Below, piece after piece: positions 50,834 to 59,626 of a stretch of DNA of 64,000 nucleotides. A program made the position numbers and the translations under genes. The DNA lies in NCBI RefSeq assembly GCF_001043955.1, contig NZ_LABZ01000129.1, forward strand, positions 20,255 through 84,254, written 5' to 3'. This DNA is from Methylobacterium tarhaniae. Lineage in GTDB: Bacteria; Pseudomonadota; Alphaproteobacteria; Rhizobiales; Beijerinckiaceae. Below the pieces are notes generated by a model. The model was not told where the DNA came from. It saw only the letters and a program-made list of their open reading frames with translations, and ran no database searches. Position 1 is the first letter of the stretch; the number at the start of each line of letters is the position of its first letter.

Positions 50834-51994
50834 TCAGGCGCTGAGGGGCAGAGCCGGCCGGCCGGCGAGGGCGTCCGCCAGGGCGCTCGCGACGGCGTGG
50901 ACGGTCTCCTCGCCCATGCCGGCGTAGAGCGGCAGCAGGATGCAGCGGTCGCGGGCGGCCTCCGAATGGGGCAGGGGCGCGCGCAAGGCCAAGTCGGTAT
51001 AGGCCGGCTCGAGGTGGATGCACATCACGCCGCGGCGGCTGGCGATGCCGCGATCGAGCAGCCCCTGCATCACCGCGACCTGGTCGGCGCCGGTTCCCAG
51101 GCGTACGGCGTAGCTCTGCCAGTTGGACCGGGCCCAGTCCGGCTCGACCGGGACCTCGACGGGCAGGCCCGCCAGGGCCTCCGCGTAGAGGCCGGCGAGG
51201 CGGCGGCGCTCCGCCACGATGGCGTCGAGCCGCGCGAGCTGCACCCGGCCGATCGCCGCCTGCAGGTCGGTCAATCGGTAGTTGTATCCGGTCGTGGGGT
51301 AATCCTCGAACACCACGGCCCGGCTGGCATGGCGGGCGACGTCCGAGACGCCCATCCCGTGCTGGCGCCAGAGCCGGAACTGCCGGTCCCAGGCCGCGTG
51401 GCGCGTCACCAGCATGCCGCCCTCGCCGGTGGTGAGGATCTTGCGCGGGTGCATCGAGAAGCATGCGACGTCGCCCAGCGGCCGGCCGATCCGCTGCCAC
51501 GCCCCGTCGATCAGGATCTCCGAGCCGATGGCGCAGGCGGCGTCCTCGACGAGGCGGATCCCGTGCCGGCGGGCGATTCCGATCAGCCGGGCCATGTCGC
51601 AGGGCATCCCGATCTGGTGCACCGCGAGGATCGCCTTGGTGCGCGGCGTGATCGCCGCCTCGGCGAGGTCCGGATCGATGGTGAGGGTGACGGGGTCGAT
51701 GTCGACCAGCACCGGCTCGGCCCCGCATTGCCGGATGGCGTTGGCGCAGGCGATGAAGGTGTGGCTGACGGTAATGACCTCGTCGCCGGGCCCGACGCCC
51801 GCGGCGAGGAGCGCGAGATGCAGGGCCGTGGTGCAGTTCGACACCGCGCAGGCATGCGGCGCCCCGACGGCTTGCGCGAACTCCGCCTCGAAGGCGGCGA
51901 CCTGCGGCCCCTGCGTGAGCCAGCCGGAGCGGATGACGGCGCTCGCCGCCTCGACCTCGGCCTCGCCGAGGTTCGGCTTGATGATCGGGATCAC
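50834..51994 (-). CDS. DegT/DnrJ/EryC1/StrS aminotransferase (nucleotide-sugar)
   Basis: A 386-residue PLP-dependent sugar aminotransferase. The PLP lysine is K185 in SMHPRKILTTGEGG. Other signatures are SNCTTALHLAL near 53-63, DEVITVSHTFIA, LVEDAACAIGSE (Asp for the pyridine) and YNYRLTDLQAAIG. It converts a keto-sugar on a nucleotide to an amino-sugar. The first codon is GTG overlapping the stop of the SDR gene (GTGA), so it is translationally coupled as the last gene of the operon. It is a different branch from the second aminotransferase at 53012-54142. Confidence 0.87.
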   Translation of the reverse strand: MIPIIKPNLGEAEVEAASAVIRSGWLTQGPQVAAFEAEFAQAVGAPHACAVSNCTTALHLALLAAGVGPGDEVITVSHTFIACANAIRQCGAEPVLVDIDPVTLTIDPDLAEAAITPRTKAILAVHQIGMPCDMARLIGIARRHGIRLVEDAACAIGSEILIDGAWQRIGRPLGDVACFSMHPRKILTTGEGGMLVTRHAAWDRQFRLWRQHGMGVSDVARHASRAVVFEDYPTTGYNYRLTDLQAAIGRVQLARLDAIVAERRRLAGLYAEALAGLPVEVPVEPDWARSNWQSYAVRLGTGADQVAVMQGLLDRGIASRRGVMCIHLEPAYTDLALRAPLPHSEAARDRCILLPLYAGMGEETVHAVASALADALAGRPALPLSA

Positions 51995-53028
51995 GAGGCG
52001 AGCTCCATCGCGGGGGCGGCGGGGGTGGCGACGGGCGTGCGGTTCTGCCGCCACCAGGCGACCAGGGTGTCGAGGCCCTCGTCGAGGCCGATCTCGGCCT
52101 TGAAGCCGGTCAGCTCGCGGGCGAGGCTCACATCGGCCAGGCGCCGGGGCACCGGGTTGACGCTGCGCTCGGCCTCGTGGACCGGCACCAGGTCCGGCCG
52201 GCCCATCACCGCGGCGAGGCGTTGCGCCAGCCCGAGGAGCGAGGTCTCCTCCGAGCGACCGATATTGAGCGCCACGTCGGTCGCCGGCGAGAGCGCCGCC
52301 AGGATGTTGGCCCGGGCGACGTCGCGCACGTCGACGAAGTCCATGGTCTGCAGGCCGTCGCCGAAGATCAGCGGCGGCTCGCCCCGGGCGATCCGCTCCA
52401 TCCAGCGGATCAGCACCTCGGTGTAGCGCCCGTGCAGGTCCATGCGCGGGCCGTAGACGTTGAAGTAGCGCAAAGCGACGTAGTCGAGCCCGGCCATGTC
52501 GTTCCAGGACCGCAGCAGCCCCTCGCCGAAGCTCTTGGCCGCGCCGTAGAGCGTGCGGTTGCCGGAATGCGGCTCGGTCTCGGGGGTCGGGAAGGTCGTG
52601 GCCATGCCGTAGACCGAGGCCGAGGAGGCGTAGACCACCTTCCCCACCCCTTCCGCGACGCAGAGCTCGGCGAGGCTCGCGGTGGCATCCACCATCACCT
52701 CGATCGCCTGACCGGGCTCGGCGGCGCAATGGGTGATGCGCAACGCCGCCTGGTGGAAGACGGTGTCGCAGCCCGCCACCAGCCCGGCCATCAGGTCGCG
52801 GTCGCGGATGTCGCCGATGACGAGCTCGACCGCGCCCGACGCCATGGCGCCGGACAGGTTCTCGGTCCGGCCCCGGACCAGGTTGTCGACCACGACGACC
52901 TCGCGGCAGCCCCGCTCGACCAGGAGGTCGACGATGTGGGAGCCGACGAAGCCGGCCCCGCCGGTGACGAGGACGCGGCCCAGAGAGCCGGACATCGCGG
53001 GACGGGAGGGCTCACACGGCTTCAGCAT
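51991..53028 (-). CDS. NAD-dependent epimerase/dehydratase (extended SDR)
   Basis: A 345-residue nucleotide-sugar SDR. The NAD motif is VLVTGGAGFVGSHIVDLL, the first active-site text is VVYASSASVYG and the YxxxK pair is LYGAAKSFGE. RYFNVYGPRMDLHGRY and VDVRDVARANILA follow the usual pattern of UDP-glucose 4-epimerases and dehydratases. GGAG lies 6 nt before ATG 53028, which overlaps the previous stop; ATG 52995 is an alternative start. It likely supplies an epimerised or keto intermediate for the adjoining aminotransferases. Confidence 0.86.
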   Translation of the reverse strand: MLKPCEPSRPAMSGSLGRVLVTGGAGFVGSHIVDLLVERGCREVVVVDNLVRGRTENLSGAMASGAVELVIGDIRDRDLMAGLVAGCDTVFHQAALRITHCAAEPGQAIEVMVDATASLAELCVAEGVGKVVYASSASVYGMATTFPTPETEPHSGNRTLYGAAKSFGEGLLRSWNDMAGLDYVALRYFNVYGPRMDLHGRYTEVLIRWMERIARGEPPLIFGDGLQTMDFVDVRDVARANILAALSPATDVALNIGRSEETSLLGLAQRLAAVMGRPDLVPVHEAERSVNPVPRRLADVSLARELTGFKAEIGLDEGLDTLVAWWRQNRTPVATPAAPAMELAS

Positions 53029-54142
53029 AACCATCTCCAAAGAACCCGGTCCCAAGGCTGTCGGTGAGGGCCGAGACGACCGTGGCGATCTGCCGGTCGG
53101 TGATCTCGGGGAAGAGCGGCAGGGACAGCCACTCGCCGGCCAGCGCCTCCGAGACCGGGCAGGGCGTGCCGAGGCGCACCCGGTCGGCATAGGCCGGCTG
53201 GTGGTGCACCGCCTTCGGGTAGTGGATGCCGGTGGCGACGCCCGCCTCCTGCATCCGGGCCCGCACCGCGTCGCGGTCCGGCACCCGCACGGCGTAGACG
53301 TGGTAGACGTGGTCGCGCCCGCCGGCCTTCGGCGCCTTGAGGCCCGCCTGCGCGAGCAGCGCGTCGTAGCGCGCCGCCGCCCGCCGCCGGCCCTCGGTCC
53401 AGCCGTCGAGGTAGCGCAGCTTCACCCCCAGGGCGGCCGCCTGCACGGTGTCGAGGCGGTAGTTGAAGCCCGGGCGGACGTGGTTGTAGCGCCCCTCCTG
53501 GCCCCAATCCCGCAAGGAGCGCAGGGTCCTGGCGATGTCCGGATCGGAGGTGGTGATCGCCCCGCCCTCGCCGCAGGCGCCGAGGTTCTTGCCCGGGTAG
53601 AAGCTGAAGCAGCCGACCGTCCCGAAGGCGCCGGCCCGGCGCCCGCTCCGCTCGGCGCCGTGGGCTTGCGCCGCATCCTCCACCACCGTGATGCCGTGGC
53701 GCTCGGCGATGGAGCCGATCGCCGCCATGTCGGCGAGGCGGCCGTGCAGGTGGACCGGAATCACCGCCCGGGTGCGCGGCGTGATCGCCGCCTCGAACGC
53801 GGCCGGATCCATGGTGTAGGTCTGCGGGTCGACATCGACCAGGACGGGCTTCGCCCCGGCATAGAGGATCGCCGCGACGGTGGCCACGAAGGTCATGCCG
53901 ACGGTGATCACCTCGTCGCCCGGGCGCACCCCGGCGGCGACCAGCCCGAGATGGAGGGCGGCGGTGCCGGTCGAGACCGACACGGCCTCCGCAGTCCCGC
54001 AATGGGCCGCGAAGTCGCGCTCGAAGGCGGCGACCTGGGGCCCGAGGACGTAGGCGCCGCTGCGGAGCACCGCCAGCACCGCCTCTTCCAGGGGCTCCTG
54101 CACGGCCCGGTACTGGGCCTCGAGGTCGAGAAGCGGGATCAT
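53012..54142 (-). CDS. DegT/DnrJ/EryC1/StrS aminotransferase, WbpE-like
   Basis: A 376-residue PLP aminotransferase with K185 in FSFYPGKNLGACGEGGAI, which is the GKNLGACGEGG text of WbpE/FdtB-type enzymes that aminate UDP-3-keto sugars. Others: STGTAALHLGL, TVGMTFVATVAAI, VVEDAAQAHGAE and YNHVRPGFNYRLDTVQAA. It follows the Gfo/Idh/MocA oxidoreductase directly, stop and start overlapping by one base. Together they fit the oxidise-then-aminate pair of the UDP-2,3-diacetamido sugar acid route. Confidence 0.88.
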   Translation of the reverse strand: MIPLLDLEAQYRAVQEPLEEAVLAVLRSGAYVLGPQVAAFERDFAAHCGTAEAVSVSTGTAALHLGLVAAGVRPGDEVITVGMTFVATVAAILYAGAKPVLVDVDPQTYTMDPAAFEAAITPRTRAVIPVHLHGRLADMAAIGSIAERHGITVVEDAAQAHGAERSGRRAGAFGTVGCFSFYPGKNLGACGEGGAITTSDPDIARTLRSLRDWGQEGRYNHVRPGFNYRLDTVQAAALGVKLRYLDGWTEGRRRAAARYDALLAQAGLKAPKAGGRDHVYHVYAVRVPDRDAVRARMQEAGVATGIHYPKAVHHQPAYADRVRLGTPCPVSEALAGEWLSLPLFPEITDRQIATVVSALTDSLGTGFFGDGYAEAV

Positions 54143-55173
54143 CAGGCGGCCCTCAGGGGAGTCAGGTCGATCGGATGGCCGCGCTGGGCCAGGGACTGGG
54201 AGGCGGCCTCGAGCAGGCGCACCACGCGCAGCCCGCTCTCGCCGGAGGTGAGCGGGACCTCGCCGTGGGTGATGCAGCGGGCGAAGTGCTCGATCTCGGT
54301 GACGAGCGCTTCCTTGACCGGGATGTGCGGGGTCCAGACGTCGCCCATGCGGTAGGCCGGCAGGATGCGCCGGATCTCCTCCTGCGAGGGCCGCTCGTCG
54401 AACTCGACGCCGCGGTCGTAGACCTTGACCTTCTCGCTCGGCTCCATGTCGTCGAAGACGATCATCCGCCGGCTGCCGCCGATCAGCGTGCGGCGGATCT
54501 TCACCGGCGCGAGCCAGTTCACGTTGAGATGCGCGGTGACCCCGCCCTCGAGGTAGAGGGTGATGTGGGCGAGGTTCTCCGGGCTGCCCTTGATGTGGCC
54601 GGCGCCGGTGGCCGAGATCGCCAGGGTCTCGGCCGGCAGCAGGTAGTCCAGGATGGCGAGGTCGTGCACCGCCAGGTCCCAGATCACGTTCACGTCGTCC
54701 TGGAACAGGCCGAAATTGATCCGCGTCGAGTCGTAATAGAACAGGTCGCCGGTGACCCCAGTGTCGATCAGCTCGCGGATCTTCTGGACCGCGCCGGTAT
54801 ACACGAAGGTGTGGTCGACCATGAGCGTCAGGCGGCGCTTGGCCGCTTCCGCCACGAGGCGGGCCGCCTCGCGGGAGGTCGGGGTGATCGGCTTCTCGAC
54901 CAGCACGTGCTTGCCGGCCATCAGCGCCGCCAGGGCGATCTCGTAATGCAGCTTGGTCGGCGTCGCGATGGCGACCGCGTCGATCTCCGGGTCGGTCAGC
55001 ATGCGCTGCCAGGTCTCGTCGATCGTCACCCCGGGATGGCGGGTGGCGGCCCGGGCTTGCGCGGCCGGCGAGGGATCGGCGATCGCCTTCAGCGTGGTGC
55101 CGCCCGCCTCCGCGACGCAGCGGGCGATGTTCGGCCCGAAATAGCCGTAACCGATGACTCCGATCCCGATCAT
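54142..55173 (-). CDS. Gfo/Idh/MocA oxidoreductase, WbpB-like
   Basis: A 343-residue NAD-dependent sugar dehydrogenase. The Rossmann start is IGVIGYGYFGPNIARCV. HYEIALAALMAGKHVLVEKP has the conserved EKP, and VIWDLAVHDLAILDYLL carries the catalytic His/Asp region. The family oxidises a sugar hydroxyl; WbpB makes a 3-keto sugar acid for the adjacent aminotransferase. Start ATG 55173 overlaps the acetyltransferase stop by four bases (ATGA). Confidence 0.86.
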   Translation of the reverse strand: MIGIGVIGYGYFGPNIARCVAEAGGTTLKAIADPSPAAQARAATRHPGVTIDETWQRMLTDPEIDAVAIATPTKLHYEIALAALMAGKHVLVEKPITPTSREAARLVAEAAKRRLTLMVDHTFVYTGAVQKIRELIDTGVTGDLFYYDSTRINFGLFQDDVNVIWDLAVHDLAILDYLLPAETLAISATGAGHIKGSPENLAHITLYLEGGVTAHLNVNWLAPVKIRRTLIGGSRRMIVFDDMEPSEKVKVYDRGVEFDERPSQEEIRRILPAYRMGDVWTPHIPVKEALVTEIEHFARCITHGEVPLTSGESGLRVVRLLEAASQSLAQRGHPIDLTPLRAA

Positions 55174-55682
55174 GACGCCTCCGCTTGGTCGAGCAGGGAA
55201 GAGGAAGTGAGGGGGTGAGAGGGGGACGCCGCGCCGCGGGCGGGAACGCCGCGGACGTGAGCGCCCGGCGGCACGTCGCGGGTGACGACCGATCCGGGGG
55301 CGATCCGGGCGCCGGCCCCGATGGTCAGGCCGCATAGGATCGTGGCGTTGGCGCCGATGACCGCGCCCGGCCCGACCCGGGTTGTCTCGAGGGTCCAGTC
55401 CTCCGGCCCCATCAGGGTGCCCGCCGCCGTGACGGCGCGGGGATGGCGGTCGTTGGTGAACATCACGCCGGGGCCGACGGTGACCTCGTCCGCGAGGCTC
55501 ACGCCCTCGCACAGGAAGGCGTTGGCGCCGATCCGGCAGCGCGCCCCGACGGAGGCGCCGCGCTGGATCTCCACGAAGGGCCCGATCCGTGTATCCGGCC
55601 CGACCGTACAGCCGTAGACGTTGACGAGGGCGGGATCGGCGAGCGCGGCGCTGGCATCGATCCTCGCATTCACGATCGGCAT
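55170..55682 (-). CDS. Hexapeptide-repeat acetyltransferase, WbpD-like
   Basis: A 170-residue left-handed beta-helix O/N-acyltransferase. Hexapeptide repeats run from residue 20 to 135: GCTVGPDTRIGPFVEIQRGA, ASVGARCRIGANAFLCEGVS, then a loop with VMFTNDRHPRAV (catalytic His in the NDxHPR text), then IGANATILCGLTIGAGARIA. This loop is typical of WbpD and related UDP-amino-sugar N-acetyltransferases. It is the first gene of the five-gene minus operon. ATG 55682 chosen; the upstream open frame lacks repeat character. Confidence 0.85.
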   Translation of the reverse strand: MPIVNARIDASAALADPALVNVYGCTVGPDTRIGPFVEIQRGASVGARCRIGANAFLCEGVSLADEVTVGPGVMFTNDRHPRAVTAAGTLMGPEDWTLETTRVGPGAVIGANATILCGLTIGAGARIAPGSVVTRDVPPGAHVRGVPARGAASPSHPLTSSSLLDQAEAS

Positions 55683-55930
55683 TCCGTCCCCCGTCCCATC
55701 TCCGTGCTGGAACGCTAGGCGGGCGGCGCGGCCAAGTAATCGTGCCAATGCGAGGGTACGCGTTACACCCTAATCACTCCGATCAACGCCAGAACGGTCC
55801 GGTGTTTCTACCGCTTCGGACGTATAGACCCGTGTGACGACAAATCCGGCGGGGCGGGGCGCCCCGCCGTTTTCCGATCTGGGCAGGGGAGGGGGCGGAT
55901 TCCGACACTCGTCCGCGAAGGAGCACCCTT

Positions 55931-56743
55931 ATGCCAACCTTAGCGGATACTGCCCCGACCTGCGTCGTGCGGGGGCTGAGCTTCGATGCCCTGGCGACGG
56001 CCCTGATCCGGGGCCGGACCACGGTATTCACCCTCAACATGATGCATATGCGGCTCCTCGCGCGGGAGCCGGAATTTCGCGAGAGCTACCGCCAGGCCAC
56101 GATCGTCACCCTCGACAGCAACCTCCTGAACACCTGCTTCCTGCGCCGGCGCATGACCGTCGCGACCGGCAGCGACCTGGTGCAGCATCTCTCGGCCCGT
56201 CACGCCATGCGCGACCGCTCGGTCCTGGTGATCGGCAACGTGACGGCGGAGGAAGCCGGCGCGGTGATGGCGAGCCGGCACCTCGACGTGGTGCGCCCGC
56301 CCTTCGGCTTCATCCACGAACCGGCGGCGGTGGACGAGCTGATCGCCCGGGTGAGGGCGGCGGCACCCGACATGATCTTCATCGCCGTCGGTGCGCCGCA
56401 GAGCGAGATCCTGACGCTGCGCCTGCGCCGGGCCGGCGTGGTCGCCCCCTCGATCCTGTGCTGCGGCGCCGCCTTCGAGTTCGTGCTCGGCAAGCAGACC
56501 CGCTCGCCGGCCTTCCTGCGCCGCACCGGCCTCGAATGGGCCTGGCGGCTGGCCAGCAACCCCCGTCGCCTCGCCGGCCGCTACGCCTCGGATGCCGGGT
56601 TCATGCTGTCGATGCTGGGACCCCTGCGGCGGCTCGCCCGCTCCGGCGCCCTGAGGGTCGGGGGGTTGCAGCTGCAGTTCCGGCAGGAGGCGGGCCTCGC
56701 GCGCAAGGCCGGGTTCGGGCCGGGAGCCCTGGGGGCGGGATAG
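55931..56743 (+). CDS. WecG/TagA/CpsF-family glycosyltransferase (GT26)
   Basis: A 270-residue transferase of the GT26 family, which adds a sugar such as ManNAc or its acid to an undecaprenyl-linked acceptor. Landmarks: VFTLNMMHMRLLAREPEF, VTLDSNLLNTCFL (UDP-binding Asp), FIAVGAPQSEILTL (the GxPxQE-like motif) and LRRTGLEWAWRLASNPRRL plus RYASDAGFML. A C-terminal amphipathic segment (about 215-260) would bind the membrane. It is divergent from the WbpD-like gene across 248 bp that should hold both promoters. It may use the acetamido sugar made by that operon. Confidence 0.88.
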   Translation: MPTLADTAPTCVVRGLSFDALATALIRGRTTVFTLNMMHMRLLAREPEFRESYRQATIVTLDSNLLNTCFLRRRMTVATGSDLVQHLSARHAMRDRSVLVIGNVTAEEAGAVMASRHLDVVRPPFGFIHEPAAVDELIARVRAAAPDMIFIAVGAPQSEILTLRLRRAGVVAPSILCCGAAFEFVLGKQTRSPAFLRRTGLEWAWRLASNPRRLAGRYASDAGFMLSMLGPLRRLARSGALRVGGLQLQFRQEAGLARKAGFGPGALGAG

Positions 56744-56794
56744 AGCGGGAAGGCCTTCGAACCGGCCGACGGAGCTGGACGTCGTCCATCGTCG

Positions 56795-56874
56795 ATCCGG
56801 GTCTTCGCTGTGCGGCGCCGGGATGACGATGGAGCGCTTCAATTCTGTCGTTTCACTCAAACAGGCTCCGAGAC
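56795..56874. repeat. Dispersed intergenic repeat, copy B (about 80 bp)
   Basis: The partner of 18065-18144, in the same orientation. GGAGCGCTTCAATTCTGTCG plus TTTC is identical in both. Copy B ends immediately before the rplS terminator. The first third is the REP-like core, somewhat diverged (GGTCTTCGCTGTGCGGCGCC). Confidence 0.8.
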
Positions 56875-56875
56875 G

Positions 56876-56914
56876 CAAAAAGGCCGCCTCGACCCGGAAG
56901 GGGAGGCGGCCTTC
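56876..56914 (-). terminator. Intrinsic terminator of rplS
   Basis: An 11-bp perfect stem AAGGCCGCCTC / GAGGCGGCCTT (56880-56890, 56903-56913) with, on the minus strand, a trailing TTTTT (plus-strand AAAAA at 56877-56881). It lies about 30 bp beyond the rplS stop. Confidence 0.92.
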
Positions 56915-56944
56915 TCGGCTCCGCGAGAACTCGCGAAGCGAATC

Positions 56945-57337
56945 TTACTCGGCGGCGGCGGTCTTCTTGCCCTTCTCGGCGCCGCGCTCGGCGCGCTCGG
57001 CGATGCGGGCCGACTTGCCGCGGCGATCGCGCAGGTAGTACAGCTTGGCGCGACGGACCTTGCCGCGGCGGACCACCTTGATCGAATCGATGTTCGGCGA
57101 GTAGATCGGGAAGACGCGCTCGACGCCTTCGCCGTAGGAGATCTTGCGGACGGTGAAGCTCTCGTTGATGCCGCCGCCGGAGCGGGCGATGACCACGCCC
57201 TCATAGGCCTGCACGCGGCTGCGCTCGCCTTCCTTCACCTTGACGTTCACGATAACCGTGTCGCCGGGCTCGAAGTCCGGGATCGTCTTGTTGAGCTGGG
57301 CGATCTGCTCCTGCTCGAGCTGCTGGATGATGTTCAT
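56945..57337 (-). CDS. rplS: 50S ribosomal protein L19
   Basis: A 130-residue ribosomal protein at the 30S-50S interface. The N-terminus [20 protein letters not shown] and the core [40 protein letters not shown] and [20 protein letters not shown] are diagnostic. The C-terminal tail ([17 protein letters not shown]) is longer than in E. coli, as in other Alphaproteobacteria. AGGAG precedes the start. The usual partners rpsP, rimM and trmD are not adjacent. Confidence 0.97.
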   Translation of the reverse strand: MNIIQQLEQEQIAQLNKTIPDFEPGDTVIVNVKVKEGERSRVQAYEGVVIARSGGGINESFTVRKISYGEGVERVFPIYSPNIDSIKVVRRGKVRRAKLYYLRDRRGKSARIAERAERGAEKGKKTAAAE

Positions 57338-57621
57338 CGGTCAAACTCCTGCCGTCGCCGCCGCGCCCCGGGATGGGATCCGGCGTCAGGATTTCGGCGT
57401 CCTGTTGTGAGTTGCCGGCTCCATACAGGAACGACCGCGGCTTGTCGACACGTCCGGGACCGGCTTTTTCGCGGCGCATCGGAGGGCGAGGGACGGGGGC
57501 CCGAAGGGGGGGAACCAAGCTGGGCGTTCGCGGTTCTGTCGGCTCGGTTGCGGCGCCGGGCCTCGGCGCCGGCCGCTCCATGGACCATCCGGTCCGCGGG
57601 ATACACGGAGGACCATCCGCC

Positions 57622-57909
57622 ATGCTGACGCGTTGGAAGTTCGCCGGCCTCGCCGCCCTGGCGTTCGGCGGCCTCGCGGCCGCTCCCGCGAGCGCCGCCC
57701 CGGCCGGGCCCGGCCTCGCCGGACTGCTCGCCCCCGAGGCGCCGGTGACGCAGGTCGCCCAGGGCTGCGGCCCCGGCTTCGCCCGCGGTCCCTATGGCCG
57801 CTGCCGGCCAATCTATGGCCGCCGCTTCTACGGTCCGCCGCGGGTCTATGGCCGCCGCTGCTTCATCCGCCCGACGCCGTACGGCCCCCGCCGGATCTGC
57901 CGGTTCTGA
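57622..57909 (+). CDS. Small secreted GCGPG-type protein
   Basis: A 95-residue secreted protein. A signal peptide (MLTRWKFAGLAALAFGGLAA, cut near ASAAP) leads to a short linker (VTQVAQ), then GCGPGFARGPYGRCRPIYG and a Tyr/Arg/Gly-rich tail with four cysteines in all. Similar short proteins are very common in Hyphomicrobiales and have no known function. GGAGG lies about 10 nt upstream of the ATG. It converges with siaA. Confidence 0.7.
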   Translation: MLTRWKFAGLAALAFGGLAAAPASAAPAGPGLAGLLAPEAPVTQVAQGCGPGFARGPYGRCRPIYGRRFYGPPRVYGRRCFIRPTPYGPRRICRF

Positions 57910-57937
57910 TCGGCCCGATGTGATCCGGGCGGGGACC

Positions 57938-59626
57938 TCAGCGGCTCCCCGCCTTGCCGCCGGTCCGGAACGCCACCAGGGTCATGTCGTCCCGGCGCGG
58001 CTCGGAGCCGCGATGGGCGGCGAGCGCCGCCTCCAGGGCCGCCACCTGGCCGTCGAGCGGCAGGTCGCGGTGCCGCTTCAGGATCTCGGCGACGCCCCGA
58101 TGCCCGAGGAGCCGCCGCGACGCCCCGCCCATCTGGTCGCTGACCCCGTCCGTCATCAGGAAGACGGTCTGGCCGTCGGCGAGCGGGATCGTGGTCGCGG
58201 CGAGGCTGTCCTCCCGGCCGGTGCGCCGGTAGCCGAGGCCGTGGCGCCGGCCCTTGATCCGGGTGGTCTCGCCGCCGGCCAGCACCGTCAGGGCGAGGCC
58301 GGCCCCGGCGAAATGCAGGGCGCCGTTCGCCCGGTCGATGATGCAGATCCCGCAATCGAGCCCGTCATCCGACCCGTCGGAGGCGCCCGTCCCGTCTCCC
58401 GCCTCCTGCCGCAGACGGGCCCGCACCAGCGTGTCGAGGGCCGCCAGGATCGCCTCAGGCCGGCGCAGGCCCTGGTCGTGCAGGATCCGGTCGAGGGCGG
58501 TGGCGACGATCAGGGTCAGGAACGCGCCGGGCACGCCGTGGCCGGTGCAATCGGCCACCACCACGATGGCGAGACCGTCGATCTCCTCCATCCAGAAGTA
58601 GTCGCCGCCGACGACGTGGAGGGGCTCCCACAGGACCGCGACCTCGAGCGCCTGCCCGCGCAGGGCCTCCGGGCCCGGCAGCACCGCCTGCTGGATGCGG
58701 CGGGCATACTGGAGGCTCTCCATCACCAGGCCGTTCGCCTCGGCGAGGCGCGCATGGGTACGCTCCAGCTCGGCCAGGAGATGGCGGGCCTCGTCGCCGC
58801 TCTTCAGCCCCTCGACCATGTGGTTGAAGGCGGCGGAGATGTCGGCGATCTCCCGGCTCGGCCGCCGGCTGCCGCCGAGGTCGACCGTCACCCAATCCTT
58901 GCGCTCGACCTGTCCCATGGCCGCCAGAAGCCGGCGCAGGGGCGCGAGCACGTGGCGCCCCACGGCCAGCCGCAAGGAGAGCGCGAAGGCCAGGATCAGG
59001 GCCAGGCTGGCGCCGAGCACCATCACGAACTGCTTCTCGGCATTGGCCCGCAGGCCCTCGGCCGACAGGACCAGCGTCAGGCTGCCCGCGGGCCGGGCGT
59101 CCGGGCCTGGCTCGATCGCGGCCGAGACCTGGATGCGCTCGAAGCTGCGGCCCCGCGGCTCCTCGCCGAGCCGCGCCACCACGGCGCCCGCGGCGTCGCG
59201 CAGGACCGCGAAGCGGAAGGCGGGATCGAGGCCGAGGGCCTGGAGCTGCGGGCCATAGGTCTCGGTCCAGCCAGGATGGGCGAGGGCCCGGGCGGTCATG
59301 TCCGCCATCATCCGGGCGCGCTCGCCTTCGATCCGGATCTGGTCGCCGTAATTGACCCAGGCGATCACCACCTGCGTCGTGAGCACCACGGCCGCGATCA
59401 CCGGCGAGAGGCGCAGGAACAGGGTGTGGACGAGGCCGTCGAGGTTGCGGCCGCGGGCGGCCCCGCGCAGGGCGCCCGGGCGCATCGTGTCGGCGCCGCC
59501 ATCCTGCGTGGTCGGCACCCCGGCGAAGCCGAGCCCGGCCAGCGCGTCGCCCCGGCGCATCGGGCCGGCGCCCCGCAGGGAGCCGCCGCGGCGGGGCGCG
59601 CCTCGTGCCAGCGGCTCGCCGCTCAC
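57938..59626 (-). CDS. siaA: PP2C-type Ser/Thr phosphatase with HAMP, SiaA-like
   Basis: A 562-residue membrane phosphatase. Two transmembrane helices (about 45-65 and 205-228) flank a periplasmic sensor region, followed by HAMP and coiled-coil text (ISAAFNHMVEGLKSGDEARH) and a SpoIIE/PP2C domain with VVGGDYFWMEEIDG, VVADCTGHGVPGAFLTL, LMTDGVSDQMGG and RRDDMTLVAF. This is the domain order of P. aeruginosa SiaA, which dephosphorylates SiaC. It starts with GTG overlapping the siaD stop (GTGA). Gene order here is B-C-D-A, with siaA last. The periplasmic signal is unknown. Confidence 0.82.
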   Translation of the reverse strand: MSGEPLARGAPRRGGSLRGAGPMRRGDALAGLGFAGVPTTQDGGADTMRPGALRGAARGRNLDGLVHTLFLRLSPVIAAVVLTTQVVIAWVNYGDQIRIEGERARMMADMTARALAHPGWTETYGPQLQALGLDPAFRFAVLRDAAGAVVARLGEEPRGRSFERIQVSAAIEPGPDARPAGSLTLVLSAEGLRANAEKQFVMVLGASLALILAFALSLRLAVGRHVLAPLRRLLAAMGQVERKDWVTVDLGGSRRPSREIADISAAFNHMVEGLKSGDEARHLLAELERTHARLAEANGLVMESLQYARRIQQAVLPGPEALRGQALEVAVLWEPLHVVGGDYFWMEEIDGLAIVVVADCTGHGVPGAFLTLIVATALDRILHDQGLRRPEAILAALDTLVRARLRQEAGDGTGASDGSDDGLDCGICIIDRANGALHFAGAGLALTVLAGGETTRIKGRRHGLGYRRTGREDSLAATTIPLADGQTVFLMTDGVSDQMGGASRRLLGHRGVAEILKRHRDLPLDGQVAALEAALAAHRGSEPRRDDMTLVAFRTGGKAGSR

